Positions 33,771 through 42,900 of a stretch of DNA of 64,000 nucleotides are shown here, piece after piece. Where the stretch lies: positions 1 to 64,000 of the forward strand of contig NZ_JAFCJX010000023.1 of the NCBI RefSeq assembly GCF_018130695.1, written 5' to 3'. Each line of letters starts with the position of its first letter. Positions within the stretch are counted from its first letter, which is position 1. Position numbers and translations under genes: made by a program. The notes under the pieces are model-generated. The model was not told the DNA's origin. It worked only from the letters and a program-made list of their open reading frames with translations, and searched no databases. The DNA comes from Bradyrhizobium jicamae. Its GTDB lineage: Bacteria; Pseudomonadota; Alphaproteobacteria; Rhizobiales; Xanthobacteraceae.

Positions 33771-34192
33771 ACGGCAGAGTGTGCCTTTCCCCACACCAAC
33801 CAAACTTACGATACCTCATCCAATCATTTGCATAGGCACCCTTGCGGGAGATTCGAACAATCGGATACCGGAGAGAGCTGTGGCGTAGAAATGGCGGAGA
33901 GAGTGTCAGTCAATCCCCGTTGAAAGATAAAGGACTTTTGGCTTTCATAGACCAGAACCCACCATTTGAGTCACGACCAAAATGGTGTTTCACTTCCTGA
34001 GTCCAGACAACAACGCCATTACGCGCCTGACCAAGGGCAAATTGCTGTCGTAATAGCGCGACGTGGTTGCGGGGAAGCGCAACCGCGAAGACCGACATCC
34101 GTTGAAAAGTGGTCGATCGATCGTTCGCGCCTCAGTTTTGGTCTTCACCTCGATGTCCGGGCTCGAGACACAACCGAGCCGCGAAAAATCGC
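33771..34192. other. Junction region between island modules
   Basis: No gene is apparent. It contains a 17-base tRNA-Ser-like end (33,889-33,905) and, just upstream at about 33,848-33,860, 'gagattcgaacaa', which reads on the minus strand like another T-loop. A short minus-strand frame at 33,910-34,098 is not like any protein I know. The region looks like an insertion scar between the left and right modules of the island. Confidence 0.5.
33889..33905 (-). repeat. tRNA-Ser-like 3' end, left copy
   Basis: AAATGGCGGAGAGAGTG is identical to 43,905-43,921. Read on the minus strand it is CACTCTCTCCGCCA plus TTT, the acceptor end of many alphaproteobacterial tRNA-Ser genes. After the 17 bases the left copy diverges, so only the end of the tRNA is present. 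Confidence 0.6.
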
Positions 34193-35440
34193 TCAAGCAA
34201 ACCGATCCGGCCGAAAAGCGTCAAGGTTCAAAGCCTCATTTCGATTTTCGATGAGACTGGCAACCATGCGGCTCGTGGCGCCGGCCAGGGTCATGCCGAG
34301 ATGTCCATGGCCAAAAGCGTAGATCAGGTTCGGATAGCGCCGACTGTGTCCGATGACCGGCAAGGAATCGGGAAGCGAGGGACGAAAGCCCAGCCATCGC
34401 GACTGGACGGCTCCGAGGTCAGGGAAAAGCTTGCGGACGCCCCGCTCTAGAAGCGCGGTTTGCTTCGGATTGAGCGGCGCGGAAAGACCCCCGAGCTCGA
34501 CAGTTCCCGCAACCCGCAGCCGGCCCGTCATAGGCGTGGCATAGAAGCCGAGATCGACTGGGCTGACCGGCCGCTTGATCGGACAGGTGTCCATCGCGAA
34601 CTCGATGTGATAGCCGCGCTCGGTATCGAGCGGGATTTTCTCGCCAGCTTGTGCGGCCAGATCCCGGGACCAAGCACCGGCTGCGAGGACAACCGTTTGC
34701 GCTTCGATCGAGCGATCGCTGCACGCCAGACGGATTTGGCCTCCGTCCTGTGGTTGCAGCCTATCAACCCGCGCCCGTTCGAACGAAGCGCCCTTCGCCG
34801 CGGCCGCGACCGCCAGCCGACCGGTCAGCGCTGCTGGATCGACAATGTGAGCTGCATCAGGGAAAAGAATTCCGCCGGATGCGCGAGGCAGCGCAGGCTC
34901 CAGCCTTGCGACCTCTTCTGACGTCAACCGCTCCTGTCGGACGCCTAGCTCGTTGCGCAGCCGGGCGCCCCACTCGCCGTCTTCTCGCGGCATTTTTCCC
35001 CGATAGAGATAGAGGCACCCCTCATATCGGATTAGATCTGACAGTCGGGCTTGCTCTGCGAGTTCACGCCAAGTCGGCATCGCATCTTTAAGCAGCTCCG
35101 CCAGCGCGTAAGCGTTGCGGCGCGCGCGGACGGGCGTGGATTGCCAAAGGAAGCGCGACAGCCAGGGAAAAAGCGCGGGCAATGCAGCCGGCCTGACGGC
35201 GAGAGGGCTGTCCCGATTGACAAGCAGGCTCGGCAGATTCCGGAGAACGTCGGGGTTGCCGACGGGTGCGCAGGCATAGGGCGCCAGTGTTCCGGCATTG
35301 CCGTAGGAGGCGCCCGAACCTGGGTCGTTGGGATCAATGACGACGACATCACGGCCATCGCTCGCCACCTGGAACGCAATCGCAAGCCCAATGATTCCGG
35401 CTCCGACGATCACAACGTCTGTTTTGATCGATTCGGCCAC
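34193..35440 (-). CDS. DadA-like FAD-dependent D-amino acid dehydrogenase
   Basis: This 415-residue flavoprotein of the DAO superfamily starts with the FAD-binding Rossmann motif 'VVIVGAGIIGLAIAFQ' (about 9-24). It contains 'GSGASYGNAGTLAPYACAPVG', very like DadA ('SFANAG'), then 'AAGAWSRDLA' and 'GFRPSLPDSLPVIGHSRRYPN...GHGHLGMTL'. It oxidises the amine of a D-amino acid or related compound to the keto acid. It ends the right module's minus-strand pair, six bases downstream of the MocR gene, and faces the importer/EutBC operon. The exact substrate may differ from alanine. Confidence 0.88.
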   Translation of the reverse strand: MAESIKTDVVIVGAGIIGLAIAFQVASDGRDVVVIDPNDPGSGASYGNAGTLAPYACAPVGNPDVLRNLPSLLVNRDSPLAVRPAALPALFPWLSRFLWQSTPVRARRNAYALAELLKDAMPTWRELAEQARLSDLIRYEGCLYLYRGKMPREDGEWGARLRNELGVRQERLTSEEVARLEPALPRASGGILFPDAAHIVDPAALTGRLAVAAAAKGASFERARVDRLQPQDGGQIRLACSDRSIEAQTVVLAAGAWSRDLAAQAGEKIPLDTERGYHIEFAMDTCPIKRPVSPVDLGFYATPMTGRLRVAGTVELGGLSAPLNPKQTALLERGVRKLFPDLGAVQSRWLGFRPSLPDSLPVIGHSRRYPNLIYAFGHGHLGMTLAGATSRMVASLIENRNEALNLDAFRPDRFA

Positions 35441-35446
35441 GACGCC

Positions 35447-36832
35447 TCAGACCGCGCCGGAGATTTCGAAATGACCGGCGTTCAGCAGGTCGGCCATGAT
35501 CGACAGCGCCTGCCGCAACTCGCCGGATGAGGGAGCGGCGCCGACATTGATCCGCACCGCATGGGCAAGCGTCTCGCGTCCGACGGCGAACGCGTCGGCC
35601 GGGAGCACGCCAACGCCGCGCTGACGGCAGGCGCGGGCGAACGCCGCACCGCGCCAGGGTTCGGGCAAATGCAGCCAGGCGTGCGGCGACGTCTCCTGCG
35701 TCTGAACATCGAACGCCACAAGCGCCTCGCGCAGGATTGCCTGACGCCGGCGCAGCTCCTCGCGCTGGACCTCGATGATGCGCGTCGCGGTCCCCTCCTC
35801 CAGCAAGATCGTGGCGATCAAGGCCGTGAGCGGACTGATGCTCCAGCAATCGATCCGCAGCGCCGCCGCGACATTGCCCAGCACCGCACGGGGCGCGACA
35901 ACGAACCCATAGCGCAGGCCGGGCGCGATGCATTTCGACAGTCCGCTGATGTGGACGGTGAGTTCCGGCTCGAGAGCAGCGAACGACGGAACGGCACGAT
36001 CGAGCAGCGGACGGTAGACGTCGTCCTCGATGATCAGAACATTGTGGCGGCGCGCGATCGCGGCGAGTGCGCGGCGGCGTTCTTCGCTCAATGTGACCGT
36101 TGTCGGATTGTGCAGGCTGGGCACGACGAACACGGCACGAGGGCGCAAGGTCGCGCAGGCCGACTCGAACGCGTCGGGCCGCATGCCCTCGCGATCGATC
36201 GATACCCCGCGGAGGTCGACGCCGTGCGACCGGCAAAGCGCGCTGATGCCTTGGTAGGTGATAGAATCGGCGAGCACGATATCGTCGGGCTGGGTCAGGG
36301 CCCGCAACACGCAGGCAAGGCCATGCTGGGCACCGTCGGTCAGGACGACACGACCGGCGTCACCGTCACCGGCAACGCCATCGAGCCAATCTGCCACCGC
36401 GGCGCGCGCCCATTCCGGACCTTCGGGGGGATGGTAGTCCTGCAAGGCGCCGAACCGGCGATCCTTTGCGAGGTGTGGCAGCAGCAGCGCGAGCGCCTCG
36501 CGATAGGCCGACGTCGCCGGCCTGTTGACAGACAGATCGATCAGCCCGGCCTCATCGCTCGGAGCCGATTTGAAGCCACCTTCCTCGGCCTCCTTGCCGG
36601 CGACAAGCGTTCCACGACCGGGGCGCGCCTCGACGAGCCCGCGCTGCTGCAAGGCCGAGAAGGCACGGGTCACGGTCGTGACATTGATGCCGAGCAGGCG
36701 CGCAATTTCCCGGTGCGGTGGCAACCGGTCGCCCTCAGCCAACTCCCCGCGTGCAATTCGCTCACCGATGGCGTCCGCCAAGCGCTGATAAATTGGTCGG
36801 TCGTTGTCCGGCAGTTCCAGATTTTCGAGCAT
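35447..36832 (-). CDS. MocR-type regulator (GntR HTH fused to aminotransferase domain)
   Basis: This 461-residue protein has an N-terminal GntR winged helix (about 10-75: 'IYQRLADAIGERIARGELAEG' through 'VTTVTRAFSALQQRGLVEARPGRGTLV'). A fold-type I aminotransferase-like domain follows, with the PLP lysine in 'HISGLSKCIAPGLRYG' (about residue 307). MocR proteins sense amino compounds through PLP. It is likely the local regulator of both the DadA-like gene in its own operon and the divergent importer/EutBC operon. Two palindromes lie in the shared gap. Confidence 0.92.
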   Translation of the reverse strand: MLENLELPDNDRPIYQRLADAIGERIARGELAEGDRLPPHREIARLLGINVTTVTRAFSALQQRGLVEARPGRGTLVAGKEAEEGGFKSAPSDEAGLIDLSVNRPATSAYREALALLLPHLAKDRRFGALQDYHPPEGPEWARAAVADWLDGVAGDGDAGRVVLTDGAQHGLACVLRALTQPDDIVLADSITYQGISALCRSHGVDLRGVSIDREGMRPDAFESACATLRPRAVFVVPSLHNPTTVTLSEERRRALAAIARRHNVLIIEDDVYRPLLDRAVPSFAALEPELTVHISGLSKCIAPGLRYGFVVAPRAVLGNVAAALRIDCWSISPLTALIATILLEEGTATRIIEVQREELRRRQAILREALVAFDVQTQETSPHAWLHLPEPWRGAAFARACRQRGVGVLPADAFAVGRETLAHAVRINVGAAPSSGELRQALSIMADLLNAGHFEISGAV

Positions 36833-36910
36833 TGCGGCTTGGCGCCTCGAACGTTCTTGTCGTCAGCAAAGCCTTCTTATCATGGAGAAAAGCACCAGAC
36901 AACCGAACTT

Positions 36911-36963
36911 GTATGCATACCAACAGCTTCATCAACCTATTATATGGCATATTATCTGCCATA
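36911..36963. promoter_or_regulatory. Candidate MocR operator region
   Basis: Two symmetrical sites are seen in an A/T-rich part of the gap between the MocR gene and the importer operon: the perfect palindrome GTATGCATAC (36,911-36,920) and TATGGCA-N7-TGCCATA (36,943-36,963). The A/T-richness also marks this as the promoter zone. Assignment to MocR is by position. Confidence 0.5.
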
Positions 36964-37070
36964 AATTGCATCATACGACCACCTTGACGCTTAAAGCGTC
37001 ACATTGTACGGTCACTCAATATCCTATTGTCTGACCACATAACTGCGGCAAGGTGCCTGGAGGTCGAGCG

Positions 37071-38309
37071 ATGGTTTCAACCGGACAAAGTTCGTCGCTT
37101 CGTGAAGCCATGGCCGAAGGCGCGCCTTCCACAACCGGCCAGCCGGAAGCCGCCGCGGCGGCAGGCAAGCCGGTTGCCGGTCACGAGAAGGGGAAACCGG
37201 CCGACGCAAAGTTCGTCGAATTCATCGATGTCGAAAAGCTGTATGGAAACTTTCACGCCGTCCGCCGGCTCAATCTGAGCATTGGCCGAGGGGAGTTTCT
37301 GACATTCCTCGGGCCATCGGGCTCCGGCAAGACCACCACCTTGAACATGCTGGCGGGCTTCGAACGCCCGAGCCAGGGCGTGATCACGCTCGACGGGAAA
37401 TCGGTCGACCGTCTGCCGCCCTATGAGCGGAACATCGGTATGGTGTTCCAGAACTACGCGCTATTTCCGCACATGAGTGTGGCCGACAACGTCGCATTCC
37501 CGCTGTCGGTGCGAAAGGTGCCGAAGGCCGAGATCGGGCCCCGCGTCATCCGCGCGCTCGAAATGGTGAAGCTGGAGCGCTTCAAGGACCGCAGGCCGAC
37601 GCAGCTCTCCGGCGGACAGCAGCAGCGCGTCGCGCTCGCCCGGGCGCTGGTCTTCCAGCCGACCCTGGTGCTGATGGACGAGCCGCTCGGCGCGCTCGAC
37701 AAGAAGCTGCGCGAGCATATGCAGATCGAGTTGAAGCAGATCCACGAAATGCTCGGCGTCACCGTCGTCTACGTGACGCACGACCAGAGCGAGGCGCTGA
37801 CGATGTCGGATCGCGTCGCGATCTTCGAAAGCGGCGACATCGCGCAGATCGGGACTCCGGACGCGCTCTACAACGAGCCCGCGACCGCCTTCGTCGCCGG
37901 CTTCATCGGTGAAAATAATGCGCTGGACGGCATCGTCGAGCGGGTCGACGGCAACCAATGCCTGGTCGCGCTGCCGACGGGACTGACGACAACAGCGATG
38001 GCGGTCGGCGGTATCCGGCCCGGCGCTGCAGTCCAGCTGGCGATCCGGCCGGAGCGAATCGGAGGCAGCGACGAGCCGGCGGACAATCGTTTCAAGGCGA
38101 CGGTCGACGGCCGAATCTATCACGGCGACCATCAACGCCTGCTCGCGCGCTTGCCGAGCGGGCAGGTGCTGACCGTCAAGGTCAGCCCCGATGCCGCGAT
38201 GGCGGCGGGCGAAACCATCGATCTGGGCTGGCGCACGGTCGACTGCCGGGCCTTTGCGGCGGGCGCAGCTCCAAACGCTAACACCGCGAACACAGGGAGT
38301 GTTTCATGA
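37071..38309 (+). CDS. ABC transporter ATP-binding protein (PotA type)
   Basis: This 412-residue ATPase belongs to the spermidine/putrescine/iron importer class. A 45-residue alanine/glycine-rich leader comes first. Then come Walker A GPSGSGKTT (about 80-88), 'GMVFQNYALFPHMSVADNVAFPL', signature LSGGQQQRVALARAL, Walker B 'LVLMDEPLGALD' and 'YVTHDQSEALTM'. A C-terminal TOBE-like domain starts near residue 290. The ATG is preceded by 'ggagg'. It is the first gene of a six-gene operon that ends with eutBC. The long leader is unusual for PotA. Confidence 0.92.
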   Translation: MVSTGQSSSLREAMAEGAPSTTGQPEAAAAAGKPVAGHEKGKPADAKFVEFIDVEKLYGNFHAVRRLNLSIGRGEFLTFLGPSGSGKTTTLNMLAGFERPSQGVITLDGKSVDRLPPYERNIGMVFQNYALFPHMSVADNVAFPLSVRKVPKAEIGPRVIRALEMVKLERFKDRRPTQLSGGQQQRVALARALVFQPTLVLMDEPLGALDKKLREHMQIELKQIHEMLGVTVVYVTHDQSEALTMSDRVAIFESGDIAQIGTPDALYNEPATAFVAGFIGENNALDGIVERVDGNQCLVALPTGLTTTAMAVGGIRPGAAVQLAIRPERIGGSDEPADNRFKATVDGRIYHGDHQRLLARLPSGQVLTVKVSPDAAMAAGETIDLGWRTVDCRAFAAGAAPNANTANTGSVS

Positions 38310-39367
38310 AGCTGATCTACAGGACGACCTTGCTTGCCTTGTTGCCTGCGCTCGCGAGCGCCGGGATCATGTCGCAAATCCGGTCGGCCGCCGCTGCGGA
38401 GCTCACCGTCATGGCTACAGGCGGCGAATGGCAGGCGGCGCTGCGCAAGGCCTGGTTCGAGCCGTTCGCCAAGAAGATGGGTATCACGTTCAACGAGCAG
38501 GAATACACCGGCGAGCTCGGCAAGATCAAAGCGATGGTCGAGACCGGCAATGTGCCGATCGACCTCGTCACCGTCGAGACCTCGACCGTTCTGCAAGGCT
38601 GCGACGCCGGCGTGCTAATCCGCCTCGACTATTCGAAGGTCGCCGATCGCTCGCGATTCCTGCCGGGCACGGCCTTGGACTGCGGTGTCGGCATCGACGT
38701 CTATGGCGACGTCCTTGCTTACGACACCACGGTGCTGAAGGAAGCTCCGACATCGGTGCTCGATATCTTCGATACCAAGAAATTCCCCGGCAAGCGCGCC
38801 ATGCGCAAGGCGCCGGCGCAGAATCTCGAATGGGCGCTGATGGCCGACGGCGTGCCGATCGCCGACGTCTACAAAGTGCTGGCGACGCCTGAAGGCGTCG
38901 ACCGCGCCTTCAAGAAGCTCGATACGATCAAGAAGGATATCGTCTGGTGGGAGGCCGGCGCGCAGCCGCCGCAACTGCTCGCATCCAAGGAAGTGGTGAT
39001 GACGACCGCATGGAACGGACGCATTCAAAACGCGATCGACAAGGACAAGCGCCCGTTCGCCATCGTCTGGGACAATCAAATCGTCGAATACGATATGATT
39101 GCGATCCCCAAAGGCGCCAAGAATCTCGACCTCGCCTACAAATACCTCGCCTATGCCGCCGAGCCCGAAGTGAGCGCGCAGCTCGGCCGTCACATCCCCT
39201 ATGGCCCTGTGATGGCCGACGCGACGCCGTTCGTACCCAAGGATGTGCTGTCGAAACTGCCGACGGCGCCGGACCACATGAAGGCCTACCTGGTCGGCGA
39301 CGTCGAATTCTGGGGCGACCAGGGTGAGGATCTGGTGAAGCGCTTCAACGCCTGGCTCGCCCAGTGA
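38306..39367 (+). CDS. ABC transporter substrate-binding protein (PotD-like)
   Basis: This 353-residue periplasmic protein has a signal peptide (1-31, cleavage near AAAAELTV). Its binding-protein fold is like PotD/PotF, with 'EYTGELGKIKAMVETGNVPIDLVTVE' and 'NLDLAYKYLAYAAEPE'. Its start overlaps the ATPase stop by four bases. Polyamine-type proteins bind cationic amines, so a role in delivering ethanolamine or a related amino alcohol to the EutBC enzyme encoded downstream is attractive. The acidic and aromatic ligand residues cannot be verified by eye. Confidence 0.88.
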   Translation: MKLIYRTTLLALLPALASAGIMSQIRSAAAAELTVMATGGEWQAALRKAWFEPFAKKMGITFNEQEYTGELGKIKAMVETGNVPIDLVTVETSTVLQGCDAGVLIRLDYSKVADRSRFLPGTALDCGVGIDVYGDVLAYDTTVLKEAPTSVLDIFDTKKFPGKRAMRKAPAQNLEWALMADGVPIADVYKVLATPEGVDRAFKKLDTIKKDIVWWEAGAQPPQLLASKEVVMTTAWNGRIQNAIDKDKRPFAIVWDNQIVEYDMIAIPKGAKNLDLAYKYLAYAAEPEVSAQLGRHIPYGPVMADATPFVPKDVLSKLPTAPDHMKAYLVGDVEFWGDQGEDLVKRFNAWLAQ

Positions 39368-39434
39368 GATAGTGCGGCACCATCGCGATCGGGCAACACC
39401 GCCAGATCGCCAGCGACCATGCGAGGTGACGTTC

Positions 39435-40658
39435 ATGTCGTCGATTGCGATACCAGGCATCAAGGCACGGACCGGCGCGACGGATCGCAGCGACAGCCTG
39501 CGGCCATTGGCATTGGCCGCGCCGCTCTTGCTGCTGCTCGCCTTCAGCTTCGGGGCACCGATCGTGCTGTTGCTGTCGCGCGCCGTCTACGAGCCGACCA
39601 TCGCCAATACGTTGCCGCAGACGATTGCGGCCCTGCGCGCCGACAGCGGCGCGGGCGTGCCGGGCGAGCCGGTGTTCCGTGCCTTCGCGGCCGACCTGAA
39701 AGCGGCCCAGGCGGGCGGCACGATCTATGAATTCGCCAAGACGCTCAACACGCGCCTGCCCGGGGCGCGGAGCCAGGTGTTGCGCCTCGCGCGGCTCGCC
39801 GGCCAGGACCCGGCCGCCACCAAGGAGGCGATCATCAAGGCTGCGCCACTGCTCGGCGAAGACCAGGGCTGGGCGGCGATCCGCTCGGGGACCAACCGCT
39901 TCACCTCGTTTTTTCTGCTCAGCGCTTTCGATCTGCGCTGGACCGATCAGGGAACGATCGGCGCGGTCCCGTCCGCTCAGGCTGTGTTCACCCGGGTGTT
40001 CGGCCGGACCTTCCTGATCGCGACGCTGGTGACGCTGGCAACGCTGGCACTCGCCTTCCCGCTGGCCTACGTGATGACCAATGTGCGGCCGGTGATCGCC
40101 GGCATCGTGCTCGTGCTGGTGCTGCTGCCGTTCTGGACGTCGATCCTGGTGCGCACGGCGGCGTGGACCGTGATCCTGCAAAAATACGGCCTGCTCAACG
40201 ACCTGCTGCTCTGGCTCGGCGTGACGTCGGACCGCATCGAGCTGATGTACAGCCGGACCGGCCTCATCATCGCGATGACGCACATCCAGCTGCCTTTCAC
40301 GCTGCTGCCGATCTACAGCGTGATGCGCGCGGTGCAGCCGTCGCAGCTCCGCGCGGCCCAATCGCTCGGCGGCCGGCCCTTCACCGTGTTTCGCAGGGTC
40401 TATCTGCCCCAGGTCATGCCGGGCGTGCTGGCAGGCTGCCTGCTCACCTTCATCCTGTGCCTGGGCTACTACATCACGCCGGTCCTGATCGGTGGCGCCA
40501 GCGACCAGTTGATCAGCAATTTCATCGCCAACTACGTCAACGTCGAACTGAATTGGGAAATGGCGGCGGCACTCAGCTTCGTGCTGCTGGCGTCCACGCT
40601 CGGCCTGTACGTGACGATGACACGCTATCTCGGTCTCGACCTCTTCAAGATGGGATGA
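39435..40658 (+). CDS. ABC transporter permease (PotB type) with extended periplasmic insert
   Basis: This 407-residue permease is longer than the usual 280-300 residues. A first membrane segment (about 25-50) is followed by a soluble stretch of about 130 residues (roughly 55-185), including 'AADLKAAQAGGTIYEFAKTLN'. The five-segment transporter core follows, with the EAA loop 'LRAAQSLGGRPFTVFRRVYLPQVMPG'. Similar inserts occur in a subgroup of PotB-like permeases. The start (MSSIAIPG) follows a 'gaggtgac' site. It pairs with the next permease. Confidence 0.9.
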   Translation: MSSIAIPGIKARTGATDRSDSLRPLALAAPLLLLLAFSFGAPIVLLLSRAVYEPTIANTLPQTIAALRADSGAGVPGEPVFRAFAADLKAAQAGGTIYEFAKTLNTRLPGARSQVLRLARLAGQDPAATKEAIIKAAPLLGEDQGWAAIRSGTNRFTSFFLLSAFDLRWTDQGTIGAVPSAQAVFTRVFGRTFLIATLVTLATLALAFPLAYVMTNVRPVIAGIVLVLVLLPFWTSILVRTAAWTVILQKYGLLNDLLLWLGVTSDRIELMYSRTGLIIAMTHIQLPFTLLPIYSVMRAVQPSQLRAAQSLGGRPFTVFRRVYLPQVMPGVLAGCLLTFILCLGYYITPVLIGGASDQLISNFIANYVNVELNWEMAAALSFVLLASTLGLYVTMTRYLGLDLFKMG

Positions 40659-40664
40659 AGTGCC

Positions 40665-41489
40665 ATGCTGTCACCCTACCCGACCACGGCTGAACGGATT
40701 CGTGTCGCCGCGCTATGGATCTGGTGCGTGCTGGTTCTGATCTACCTCGTCGTGCCGATCTTCGTGCCCGTGCCGCTGTCCTTCAACAGTGGATCATTCT
40801 TCACATTCCCGCTCGCGGGCGTATCGACCCGTTGGTACGAGGTCGTGCTCGGGACGGCGCGCTGGCGTGCCGCCATCGGCAACAGCCTGCTGATCGGGTT
40901 GGGCGCCACCGTCCTGGCGACATTGCTGGGAACGCTGACTGCGATCGGACTGTCGGATCCGAAATTCCCGGCACGCCGCTTTGTCGTCCCGCTCTTGATC
41001 TCGCCCCTGATCGTCCCGGTCGTCGTGACCGCGGTCGGCACCTATCTGTTCTATGCTCGCATCGGGCTCGCCAACACCTATTTCGGCATCATCCTCGCCC
41101 ACACCGTGCTGGCGAGCCCCTTTGTCGTGGTGACCGTCGGCGCCAGCCTCTCTGGCTTCGATCGCAACCTGATGCGGGCGACATCGATTCTCGGCGCCAA
41201 GCCGCTGACCGGGTTCCTCCGGGTCATGCTGCCGATGATCCTGCCCGGTGTCTTGTCGGGTGCAGCCTTCGCCTTTGTGACGTCCTTCGACGAGGTCGTC
41301 GTCGCCCAGTTTCTCGCCAACGCGCAGCAGCGCACCCTGCCACTGGAAATGTTCACAGGCCTGCGCGAGCAATTGAGCCCGGCAATCACGGCGGCCGCCA
41401 CGCTGATGATGGGCCTGTCGATCCTGCTGCTGATCGTCGCCAATCTGCTCGCCCGCCGGTCGCGGCAAGCCGGCGCGCCGGCCGAGTGA
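40665..41489 (+). CDS. ABC transporter permease (PotC type)
   Basis: This 274-residue protein has six membrane segments. The N-terminal segment is 'VLVLIYLVVPIFVPVPLSF', followed by 'LSDPKFPARRFVVPLLISPLIVPVVV' and the EAA loop 'LMRATSILGAKPLTGFLRVMLPMILPG'. It lies six bases after the PotB-type gene. With 37,071-41,489 the importer is complete: ATPase, binding protein and two permeases. Confidence 0.92.
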   Translation: MLSPYPTTAERIRVAALWIWCVLVLIYLVVPIFVPVPLSFNSGSFFTFPLAGVSTRWYEVVLGTARWRAAIGNSLLIGLGATVLATLLGTLTAIGLSDPKFPARRFVVPLLISPLIVPVVVTAVGTYLFYARIGLANTYFGIILAHTVLASPFVVVTVGASLSGFDRNLMRATSILGAKPLTGFLRVMLPMILPGVLSGAAFAFVTSFDEVVVAQFLANAQQRTLPLEMFTGLREQLSPAITAAATLMMGLSILLLIVANLLARRSRQAGAPAE

Positions 41490-41500
41490 GGCCTTGTCGC

Positions 41501-42898
41501 ATGTCCTACCACACCACGATCAACGGCACGCGCTGGAGCTTTCCCGACCTCAGAACGCTGCTCGCCAAGGCGTCGCCGGCGCGCTCCGGTGATGCTCTGG
41601 CCGGCGTCGCGGCGCAGAGCGCGATCGAGCGCGTCGCCGCGCAGATGGCGCTGGCCGATCTTCCGCTCAAGACCTTCCTGAATGTCGATCTCGTGCCGTA
41701 TGAAGACGACGAGGTCACGCGTCTGATCGTCGACGGCCATGACCTCGCGGCATTCGAACCGGTGTCGCATCTGACCGTGGGCGGGTTTCGCGAATGGCTC
41801 CTCGACACCGGGACCACGACAGGCCAGCTGACGGCGCTGGCCCCCGGCCTGACCCCGGAAATGACTGCTGCGGTCTCCAAGATCATGCGCGCGCAGGACC
41901 TCATCGCGGTCGCCGCCAAATGCAGCGTCGTGACGGCCTTCCACAACACCATCGGATTGCCCGGCCGGCTCTCCACGCGGCTGCAACCGAACCATCCGAC
42001 CGACGATTCCCGCGGCATTGCCGCGAGCCTGCTGGACGGACTGCTGTTTGGCGCCGGCGACGCCGTGATCGGCGTCAATCCCGCGACCGATACGTTGCAG
42101 GATTATATGCGCATCGTCAGCCTACTCGACGAGGTCCGCCAGCGCCTCGATGTTCCGACGCAGACCTGCTGCTTGGGTCATGTCACGACCGCGATCCAGG
42201 CCATCAATCTCGGCGCCCCTGTCGATCTCGTCTTTCAATCCATTGCCGGCTCGGAAAAAGCCAACCGTGGATTCGGGATCAGCCTGTCCACCCTCGCCGA
42301 GGCCCACGATGCTGCGCTTTCGTTGAATCGCGGCAAAGTCGGCCGCAACGTCATGTATTTTGAGACCGGACAAGGCAGCGCATTGTCCGCCGATGCGCAT
42401 TTTGGGCTGGACCAGCAGACGATGGAGGCGCGCGCCTACGCCATCGCACGGCACTTCAAGCCGCTGCTGGTCAACACCGTCGTCGGCTTCATCGGCCCCG
42501 AATATCTCTACAACGGCAAGGAAATCACGCGGGCCGGGCTCGAGGACCATTTCTGCGGAAAACTGCTCGGCGTGCCGATGGGATGTGACGTCTGCTACAC
42601 CAACCACGCCGAAGCCGATCAGGACGACATGGATGCGCTGCTGACGCTGCTCAGCGCCGCGGGCGTCAGCTTCGTCATCGCGGTCCCCGGCGCCGACGAC
42701 GTCATGCTGAACTATCAGAGCCTGGCGTTTCACGACATCCTCTACGTCCGCCAGGCTCTCGGCCGGCGTTGCGCGCCGGAGTTCGAGAACTGGCTGCAAC
42801 GAACCGGCCTTGCCGATTTGGACGGCCGCCCGCTCGAGCAAGTCACATCCGGAACGATCGGCCCGGCCCTAGCGCTGATCGAGGCGATGAAGGCCTGA
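41501..42898 (+). CDS. eutB: Ethanolamine ammonia-lyase large subunit
   Basis: This 465-residue protein is the catalytic subunit of the adenosylcobalamin enzyme that converts ethanolamine to acetaldehyde and ammonia. Family motifs are clear: 'FHNTIGLPGRLSTRLQPNHPTDD', 'QDYMRIVSLLDEV', 'MYFETGQGSALSADAHFG' (substrate-site Glu) and 'PMGCDVCYTNHAEADQDDMD'. Length and motifs match functional EutB. It begins 11 bases after the permease stop, so the importer and enzyme are one operon. No carboxysome-like shell genes, EutA reactivase or aldehyde dehydrogenase are seen in the window. Confidence 0.95.
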   Translation: MSYHTTINGTRWSFPDLRTLLAKASPARSGDALAGVAAQSAIERVAAQMALADLPLKTFLNVDLVPYEDDEVTRLIVDGHDLAAFEPVSHLTVGGFREWLLDTGTTTGQLTALAPGLTPEMTAAVSKIMRAQDLIAVAAKCSVVTAFHNTIGLPGRLSTRLQPNHPTDDSRGIAASLLDGLLFGAGDAVIGVNPATDTLQDYMRIVSLLDEVRQRLDVPTQTCCLGHVTTAIQAINLGAPVDLVFQSIAGSEKANRGFGISLSTLAEAHDAALSLNRGKVGRNVMYFETGQGSALSADAHFGLDQQTMEARAYAIARHFKPLLVNTVVGFIGPEYLYNGKEITRAGLEDHFCGKLLGVPMGCDVCYTNHAEADQDDMDALLTLLSAAGVSFVIAVPGADDVMLNYQSLAFHDILYVRQALGRRCAPEFENWLQRTGLADLDGRPLEQVTSGTIGPALALIEAMKA

Positions 42899-42900
42899 TC

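Noticed and set aside
36911..36963. Cobalamin riboswitch upstream of the importer/EutBC operon
   Set aside because: EutBC needs cobalamin, so I looked for a B12 box and long structured leader before 37,071. I found only short palindromes more like protein operators.
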